Assembly: GCF_030269925.1 (NCBI RefSeq)
Contig: NC_085110.1
Coordinates: forward strand, 6,324,001-6,388,000
Reading direction: 5' to 3'
Source of the DNA: Bombyx mori
Taxonomy: Eukaryota; Arthropoda; Insecta; Lepidoptera; Bombycidae
Length of the DNA stretch: 64,000 nt
Below, piece after piece: positions 56,194-64,000 of this stretch. Numbering within the stretch: position 1 is the first letter of the stretch; every line of letters begins with the position of its first letter. A model generated the notes under the pieces. That model was not told the DNA's origin. It searched no databases and worked only from the letters and a program-made list of their open reading frames with translations. A program made the translations under genes and the position numbers.

Positions 56194-57300
56194 GGTGAAT
56201 GTATAATGAGTTTTCAATATGTGCAGATGTAACTCATTGAGTATACATTTAAAGGTGACGCATCGAGTTCCATTGGTAACATCAAATATGAAACTAGAAA
56301 GAAGGTTTGAGATACATCTGCACAAAACTTTCTACCCGCTGTTTTCAGTCTATCCGTGTTTATGGCACTTTCTCATTCATGGAGACAATGGGAACTGAAT
56401 AAAATTGAATATCGTGGTAAGAAAACGTTAAATAAAAGTTTTTGTAATATAGATAACCGCCAAAGTTCAAAACAATTCGAAACAAACAAGATTAAATGTT
56501 TAAAAATGTATAAATTTCTAGGAATTTGACACGTTTTTTCACTATATTTTCTTTTCAACAAAGTAAAGCAAAAATGCAAACTAAAATGCATCGCCTAATT
56601 ATTTCCTTACATTATTGCTAGTGAAACAAAATCTTAACTCCTGTTTATGTATGAATTATTATTAACTTGTAAACTTCAAAACGGAATTTAGTGCGGTTTT
56701 CATTATCAAGTTATAAATTAGTATCCGGGCCATCGATCCTTGGTCGGCTTTGTGGAGCCATAATAATATTTCACTTTCCGATTTTCATTATAGGTGATAT
56801 CTGTTATATGGATTTTCTTTGTTAAACATTTTCATAGGAAGTTTTTGTGGCGCCATTTTGTAAAGTTTTGAGATATGATGACATTCACTAGCAACTATCT
56901 AGGTATCTCAGAGAATTACGAGATGTTTTGTTTTTGTGTAAAACCTTACCCGGATACAAAACGAAATCGTAGACATTAGAATCATGTTCGAGATGCGTCA
57001 AATTATTTATTTCTATATAAGAATTGCTCCTTAATATACTGGTATGTTATAGATAAGGGATGCGAAAGAGCGTTACCGAAGTCGAAACAGGAATGAGCTA
57101 CCGCCCTAACGTGAACGGAAATCATTATTCATGGACTAGGAAATAATGTTATGTTTTCAGTAAGTTTCATATTTCGTGGATTCGCAAATGAAACGTTCTT
57201 TTTCTAGTACTTAATCGTGTTACATTACGTGCGAGCTTTAGTAGTAATTTTTTGTGAATACGTTTTGTGTTGCCATATTAGAAATCTCTAATAGTCTAAA

Positions 57301-57597
57301 GTCGTCGTGGCCTGCGGGATAAGACGCCCGGTGCATTCGTATTTCGCGATGTTCAAATCCTGACACCAGGTCCCATTTTTGTGATAAAATACGTACTTAA
57401 CCTAATGGTGACTTTCAAAAATATTGACTTAATGTCTTCCACGGTGAAGGAATAACATCGTGAAATCAACATCAAACCTGCTAAAATTATAATTTGCATA
57501 ATTACTGGTGGTAGGGCGTCTTTTGAGCCCGCACGGGTTGGTACTTAACACCAGGTGGGTTGTGAGCTTGTCCATCAAGCTTAGCAATAATAAAAAT
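57301..57597 (+). mobile_element. Bm1-type SINE with internal deletion, unit C
   Basis: Copy of the unit B SINE at lag 25,248, with the same deletion. Confidence 0.8.
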
Positions 57598-57847
57598 GTC
57601 TAGATTTGCTACTTATGTTATGTTAGTTTTCTAAGAAAGTTGCGCTACGCTACTTGATTACGATATAGTTTTATAATAAATAAGGCAAATTGAAAAGGTC
57701 TATAAAAACTTATTACAATATGATGTAAACTACTTAACTGTTTTTTTTAAACTACCGAAAAGCATTTTAGGAAGCCAGGGTGTGTCGCTATTTGGCGAGG
57801 TAAACAAATTTATTTCATCACACAATGGTCAATTTTTAGTTTTTTGA

Positions 57848-58268
57848 CTTTTTTATTTATTGCCGTGATGAGTGGACGAGGTCACAGCCCACCTGGTGTT
57901 AAGTGGTTACTGGAGCCCATAGTAATCTACAACGTAAATGCGTCACTCACCTTGATATATAAGTTCTAAGGTCTCAGTATAGTTACAACGGCTGCCCCAC
58001 TGGTTCACGAAGAAATAGGCGGGGTGGTGATACCTACCCGTGCGGACTCACAAGAGGTCCTAGCATCAGTAATTACGCAAAGTATAATTATGCGGGTTGC
58101 ATTTTTATTACACGATGTTATTCCTTCACCGTGGAAGTCAATCGTGTTACATTTGTTAAGTACGTATTTCATTTTAAAAATTGGTACCCGCCTGCGGGAT
58201 TCAAACACCGGTGCATCCCTCGATACGAATGCACCGGACGCCTTATCCTTTAGACCACGACGACTGTA
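57848..58268 (-). mobile_element. Bm1-type SINE, full length, unit C
   Basis: Copy of the unit B SINE at lag 25,248. Confidence 0.83.
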
Positions 58269-58621
58269 CTTATTTTTGAATAACATAGTATAACATAAAA
58301 GTATTTTTATCTCATAACATGTCGACGTGTTCGCAAGCAGAGCCTCCAGGGCGTCGTGTGGTAATTTTAATTAAGTATATTTACCGAGACGAGCGGCAGG
58401 CGCTCGGGGAAAGGTTATAAATGGTGGCCGTAAACGTAACTAATGCTCGCGTGGAGAGCTCTCCTTAGCTACTGCGCGTCAGTTATGTCCTGAATGTCGC
58501 CCGCGTCACCCCACCTGGGGTCCACCTGTGCGACAGTTCCTTCCTGATTTTCAACGCTTTTCAACGATTTTCTGACGCTGAATATTACGAGTACGCTTCC
58601 GTTTCTTAAGAATCATTGAGA

Positions 58622-58840
58622 TGTTTTTTTTATTGCTTAGATGGGTGGACGAGCTCACAGCCCACCTGGTGTTAAGTGGTTACTGAAGCAAATAGACATC
58701 TACAACGTAAATGCGCAGTATAGTTACAACAGCTGCCCCACCCTTTAAACCGAAACGCATTGCTGCTTCTTCGGCAGAAATAGGCGGGGTGGTGGTACCT
58801 ACCTACCCGTGCGGACTCACATAGGTCCTACCACCAGTAA
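58622..58840 (-). mobile_element. Bm1-type SINE, 5'-truncated, unit C
   Basis: Copy of the unit B SINE at lag 25,248, with the same internal deletion. Confidence 0.75.
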
Positions 58841-59832
58841 CAGTGCTTACAGCACTAAACGAATAGACGAAGTCACAGCCTGTTTTATAAAGCCCGAATA
58901 TTTAAATTTTAGGTAAATTTACACTATCGCTTACTGTAATAATAAGCGTTAATAAACGCTACTTTGTTTCAATGTGAATAATGGTATGGTAATTTGCTCA
59001 ACAGTGCTTCCACGATATAGAATGCCAAATATACGATTTTTATTTCAAATGTATTCCTCAATTTCTAAAATGATTTTAAGGTGAGTTAGTGGAATCTTTG
59101 TTTAGGCTTCCCCTACGAATTTTGTTCGACAGAATTTTGGAAAGCTTCTGAAAATCTAGGAAAATTGGACTCAAATCCGATTTGGCTGGATCTCGAAACG
59201 AATGTTCGTAAAAGGGAGACCTAAATTCTTTCCGTTCCACTGTACGGATTGATTTCCTTGTAGTAAAAGAGCACTGCACTTTTATAGTATTCCGACATTT
59301 GCATTGATCTCAGCACTAAGCCAAAAACGTTCGACAGAACTTATTTTTATAACCGAAAAACCAATTAATGAAAACCTTCTAATTAATACAGTACACAGCT
59401 CTGTTAATATAAGTTCGCAAGATCACCCTATCTTCAAAATCACGTACGTACTGGAATATATTATACTCACTCCACTCCATTCCATGAACTTTAGCACCGT
59501 AAATTCCAAACTTGAGCCTGTTAGCAACTATGATGTCTGTTGAATCTGCTATTCAACTTTCTCTGGATATGGCGGGTTTAGAATAAAGCATCTTTGTAAA
59601 GTTCAAAACATGACGGAATACATGAATGTAGTAAGTATACAGAAAAGGGAACATTTGAGAATTATTAAAAAAATAAATTGATAACGCTTTAAAGAAAATA
59701 GCCGCAGGCTCGATACGAGTCGATTATATAAATTTAAATAGCTTCAAGAGGTAGTTACTAATTTAAAACTGTATAGCCATAGTATTGTTTTTACATTTCT
59801 AGTTTTTTAGTACGAGGGCAAAGCACAAACGA

Positions 59833-60117
59833 TCTATATATATAAAAATGAATTGTTGTTCGTTAGTCTCGCTGAAACTCGAGAACGATTTGGCTAATTT
59901 TGGTCTTGAATTATTTGTGGAAGTCCAGAGAAGGTTTAAAAGGTAGGTAGATAAATACGAAAATGGTCGGAATTAAATAAAAATAACAATTTTGTTTTTC
60001 CTTTGATGTGTCCCCAGTCGGACGGATTCCTTTTGTTTGTTTTAAGTTTATTTTATACAAAAGTTTAGGTCTTTTATTTATAGATTGAGGTACTACGAAG
60101 TCTGTCGGGTCAGCTAG
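59833..60117 (+). mobile_element. Helitron-like element, TCTATATATA family, unit C
   Basis: Copy of the unit B element at lag 25,248. Confidence 0.6.
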
Positions 60118-60338
60118 TGATTAATAAAAATCTTGAATTATTCAGTTAAGACAGCATTTCTCTAAATATGATCAAACGTAAACATTACGTAAATCGTAAA
60201 ATTATACTCAACCTGAATGAACTGTTATTATATTTTTTGAATTTGCAAAGCGTAAATCTGAACCTAACTGTTGCTGCTAATGTTTGAATACGGTAAAGCT
60301 GTTTTTCGACACACAAGTAGCTGGATGATCCCCAACCG

Positions 60339-60510
60339 GTTTTTTTTATTATTGTTTAGATGGGTGGACGATCTCACAGCCCACCTGGTGTTAAGGGTTA
60401 CTGGACCCATGGAGCCCATAGACATCTACAATGTAAATGCGCCACCCACCTTGAGATATAAGTTTTAAGGTCTCAGTACCTACCCGTGCGGACTCACAAG
60501 AGGTCCTACC
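60339..60510 (-). mobile_element. Bm1-type SINE, internally deleted, unit C
   Basis: Copy of the unit B SINE at lag 25,248. Confidence 0.72.
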
Positions 60511-61315
60511 ACCAGTGAAAAATTAATGCTATCTTACTGAAATGCACATAAATAGACGTTCTACGCCCGAAAATTCCATTCACGATAGAAATGCCAATAA
60601 GAAAGCAATTCACGATGCTCCTCGCATAGATCGTGTGACTTAGCGAAGAGGCCCTGATCGCTTAATACGTAATACGGGCCCGCACAGGATACTGTTTGTT
60701 CAGGACACTATTGAACCACTACTGTCTCACTTTATTAATCTTGGTATATTGTTTCAACATTTAATCACGTGAGGTGTTGCCATGGTAAACTATGAGGATA
60801 CCCACACATTAATTGAATTGATTATACGTATTACTTTGAATTTACGTAGCCTTGCAAAATAGCGGACTGTGAGAATATAAAAAACCGATAAAGTGCGTAG
60901 ATGCCACGCTTCGTAAAAGAGTTTTCGTAGTTGAAAAAATGACAGACGATATTAACAATTAATTTAAATTTATTTTCTTTTCACTAAAGACAGCTCTACT
61001 ATGAATACATATTTGATGTTTCCATAATATATTTAGTAATAGATACAAATGTAAATATTAAAAGCTTGTCTAAAGACGCGTTCACAGACGAATCTCTCTA
61101 TCGGATGTACGAGGGAAAATTGGAAAAAACGATACATTACTATCGTTCTCGATCAGATTGTATTGTCATTTGATCCTAGGCACACGAAAAATAGGCGCGT
61201 TGTTTAACTCATGTATCTGATCTGCTCTACCCTACGGTATTGCAGCGTGATTGAGCGAGCGAGATATAAAATGTATTCGCATTAACTGTCACATTCACAG
61301 ATAACGTTCAAAAAC

Positions 61316-61420
61316 ATGATCTCGCTGGCACTAAGCAGCCTTCAACCATATCGGATTTCATCATTGATTGTTTTATTTGCTGTTATCGACTCCGTTTTGG
61401 TCTTACAAACAAAAACTGAA
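61316..61420 (+). CDS. Candidate first exon of a secreted or membrane protein, unit C
   Basis: No difference seen from the unit B exon (lag 25,248), with the same TATA box, leader and GTAAGT donor. Confidence 0.4.
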
Positions 61421-61874
61421 GTAAGTTGCTATCTTCGAGGTTAATAATAACGACCTTGAACTACAATTATCCGAATCGGAATCAGGATTCTATGTGAATT
61501 ACCTATATTTGTTTTCAAATTCTTGGAATCGTTTAGAATTGAATAAATTTTCTTAGAATGTTCATTTTTGTACCCTGTTTTCTTTTAAGTATTCCCTTAT
61601 CGACACGCTCAATTAACTAAGGAGTCTTGTCAGATTTATGTCTTAATTGATTTCAACTATTCTCTCCAAAATTGTGAAATCATATCCTTTACTTCATCAT
61701 TTATATATCGTTTAGGAATGACCTAAACTACTTTTCTATTATTTTTATTTATTTTATTGCGTAGTATAAAGCGGATACTGGCGTCCATTATCACCATGAG
61801 ATGAATGTTGCTGTCCACCTTGAGACGTGAAAATGAAGTCTTAATAGTATTGTATAAATGTGGCCCCTTCAAGC

Positions 61875-62170
61875 CAGAGCTTGACCGTTGTCCGTGTAGG
61901 TGAGCTCACGGGGCTCAAACCGGAGTGTTGCTAACACTGGCCCAAGCAAGGACAGTGCTTCGCAGAATCTACGACCGGATCGGAAACGCGACCCACTGAG
62001 AAGATCTGGCGAGAAACTCAGTGGGCTGTGTCTATGGGTTAATTTACTCGTCAATCCCTTTGCAAGCGACGGGTTCGGCAAGAACGGCGGCCGGTGCTTG
62101 AGGTACCTAAAAGCACCGTTAATGGATCGGGAAGATCCGTAATGACGTGCTTAGGGCAAATTTCCCGCTA
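61875..62170 (-). mobile_element. 5'-truncated Jockey-like LINE 3' end, unit C
   Basis: Same insertion in unit C, with the stem-loop at 61,992-62,025. After 61,937 it differs from A and B by many substitutions and short deletions, marking the switch to the older paralogue. Confidence 0.7.
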
Positions 62171-62670
62171 AAACCATAAACTAACGGGAAGAGTTGTGGT
62201 GTTCATAGATTATTTCCAATGATCGAAATAAATTTATTAGTTCAGACTAATAATTATATCCGCTTACTAGATGAATACACGACTCGCTATGAAAGTTTAA
62301 AAGTTGTGTACCAATCATTAAAGCAATAGCTTTGTACAACGGTAATGCCATACCCGTAATCTTGTAAAATACGAACATAAATCAGTGATAAGGTCTTGTG
62401 GTATTGCGTGCATGTTGTTAATAGAATGCTGTGCGCAAAGCAGATCGAATCTAAATAGTTTTACGGGGCTAGTTTAAAGATAAAACACGGCACTGCTCCA
62501 AGCATACTGATGATAAAATCGTGAAACGGCAGCCATTGTTTAAGTCGGGATTTTGAGGTCGGTTTTAAGTAGCCTTTGGTTCAGGCGATTCGATAAAGTT
62601 TCGCTATTGAATTGTTTTTTCCACCTGATTTGATATTTTGACTTTTCTATGCATATTTTGATTTCCAAAC

Positions 62671-62936
62671 AATAAATAAATAAATATTTACTAACAGTCA
62701 CGCCACGTTAACTGGTCCCGTGATAAGTTCGTAAAGAACTTGTGTTACAGGTACCAGATAACGGAAATAAATGTAAGATTTTTATTATACACATACACAT
62801 ATTTAATATACATCCATAACCCTGGAAAAGACATTTATATTTATCATACAAATATCTTTCCTTGGCGGGATTCGAACCCGCGACCCTCTTGTGTAGTGAC
62901 CATGTCACTTACCACTGCACCAGACGGCAATAAAAG
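62671..62936 (-). mobile_element. tRNA-derived SINE (not Bm1), unit C
   Basis: Same insertion in the diverged part of unit C. The B box is intact. The A-box region reads slightly differently (gtggtaagtgac on the minus strand), which may be closer to the family consensus. Confidence 0.65.
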
Positions 62937-63950
62937 CTCACACGCTTAATTTAAACTAACATGTCTCGTATCACGGAGCTCTTTTAATAAGATGTGTCCT
63001 TAAATGTTTTATTTATTAATTTATGAATTCATTTTTTTTATTGAAGGTGCAAATGATTATTTCTTAACTGCCAAAATGCCCTAAGCAAAATTGTACCCTA
63101 TTGTCTACTCAATACGTATCGCTCTAATCTGTAACAAAAGGAATACCGTAATCATTCCGGCTTAATGATTCAGTTAACCCCGTCGAATGTCATTTAATTT
63201 TCAAGGGGGAAAGCTTACGTGCCAAGGCTTCGTTTTATCACGATCCAATTAAAGTATGTTGCACAATAAACTGCAGGTAAGGTCGAATGAATTAGGTAAA
63301 TTACTACAGTAGCCCTTAATGTAACGAGTATGCAAATCGTGGTGAATACTCCTTTTAATACAAAAGGCAGAGGACAAAGGTCGACTTATTTTAAAACTAT
63401 CCAGAACTGTACCGTGTTTGGTTTGTTTCGATTAGATCAGAACAAAAGTAGCGAGCTTTCAGTGTTTATTAACAAATAATAGAAAATAGATAACTAGGAA
63501 CTAATCGTGCACGGTCATCCTGCCATCCAAATTAGGATTCCCTGTGTTATGTGTCCCAGCGACTGACATACATATTTATATACGTTTAAACATATAGGTA
63601 CATATATAAATAGTAAACACCCAGACATAGAGCAAACAACAAATAAACAAACCTGAATAGGTTTGTTTGCAACCACACGAATGTTTGATGTGGGAATCGG
63701 CGCAACGATCAGGACCACTAACTGCATCAACGCGTCAGTCAAAAAACAAGAACACAAAATAATAGGGGTTAAAGTATGTAATTGCCGTTTTATTGTAATA
63801 GGTACTTCGAATTGATATAGAACCTTCACGGTTTGGGATTTTTAAGTGAAACTTTTTTCAAAGGGTACCTATGAGGTTCTTCTTTTAAAAAATGTGCAAT
63901 ATTCGATTATCGACTTTAAATTGTTTTTTTATTCAGCTTAGACAAGAAAG

Positions 63951-64000
63951 ATGGATCCTTCGAAAATTCGAGTGATTTTTGAATACGAGTTCCGACCGGA
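63951..64000 (+). CDS. Mariner transposase gene, 5' end only, unit C
   Basis: The native start is retained here: ATG at 63,951 opens MDPSKIRVIFEYEFRP, a typical mariner N-terminus, and runs off the window. Units A and B lack this ATG because of a short deletion. Whether the downstream stops seen in A and B are also present cannot be judged from this window. Confidence 0.75.
   Translation, partial: MDPSKIRVIFEYEFRP

Larger units (their letters stand above)
55021..64000. repeat. Tandem array unit C (partial, cut by window end)
   Basis: Third unit, of which only the first 8,980 bp are in view. It follows unit B almost exactly to 61,937, then differs by many substitutions and indels (for example the LINE fragment at 61,875-62,170 and the mariner start near 63,951). 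The diverged part represents the older right-hand paralogue. The array probably continues beyond the window. Confidence 0.92.

Noticed and set aside
4213..64000. A retroviral or LTR element explaining the 25-kb repeats
   Set aside because: No gag-pol-env order, primer-binding site or integrase was seen. The unit is a mosaic of many unrelated elements, and the repeat is a plain segmental duplication.

Overview
The window is eukaryotic, non-coding, transposon-dense DNA from a lepidopteran, most likely a silkmoth (Bombyx). The evidence is many tRNA-derived SINEs of the Bm1 type, a Jockey-clade LINE, cecropia-type mariner relics and several Helitron-like elements with TC...CTAG ends. There are no operons, bacterial genes or CRISPR arrays. 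Species and chromosome are inferred, not proven.

The dominant structure is a tandem array with a unit of about 25.25 kb. A unique left flank (1-4212) is followed by unit A (4213-29772, 25,560 bp), unit B (29773-55020, 25,248 bp) and the first 9 kb of unit C (55021-64000). The array has two ages. The left part of unit A (4213 to about 10,961) differs from B by many substitutions and small indels, and unit C differs from B in the same way after about 61,937. From about 10,962 onward A and B are almost identical, and B and C are almost identical up to 61,937. The near-identical stretch at one-unit lag is one unit plus about 480 bp. That is what a single recent unequal crossover between two older, diverged units would leave, with the crossover inside a tract of about 481 bp (36,209-36,689).

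Each unit, in order, holds: a mariner relic and LINE tail; five Bm1-type SINE copies; a Helitron-like element; a candidate host promoter and signal-peptide first exon; a 5'-truncated LINE fragment; a second tRNA-derived SINE; a broken mariner transposase gene; four more Helitron-like elements, a SINE tail and a LINE tail; a full-length 5.08-kb Jockey-clade LINE on the minus strand; another LINE fragment; a sixth Helitron-like element; a second mariner relic split by a nested LINE insertion; and about 1 kb of unassigned DNA up to the unit junction.

The only long open frames belong to the LINE: ORF1 with CCHC zinc knuckles, and ORF2 with endonuclease and reverse transcriptase. In both copies ORF2 is interrupted by a single in-frame stop. 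Copy B also changes one zinc-binding histidine of ORF1 to tyrosine. The best host-gene candidate is a 35-codon exon present once per unit (10821-10925, 36068-36172, 61316-61420). It has a TATA box, a short leader, a hydrophobic signal-like peptide and a perfect GTAAGT donor; no further exon was recognised. The left flank holds a GC-rich promoter-like segment with a 20-bp palindrome carrying two CRE sites.

All comparisons were made by eye. Differences between copies are those noticed, not a computed alignment.
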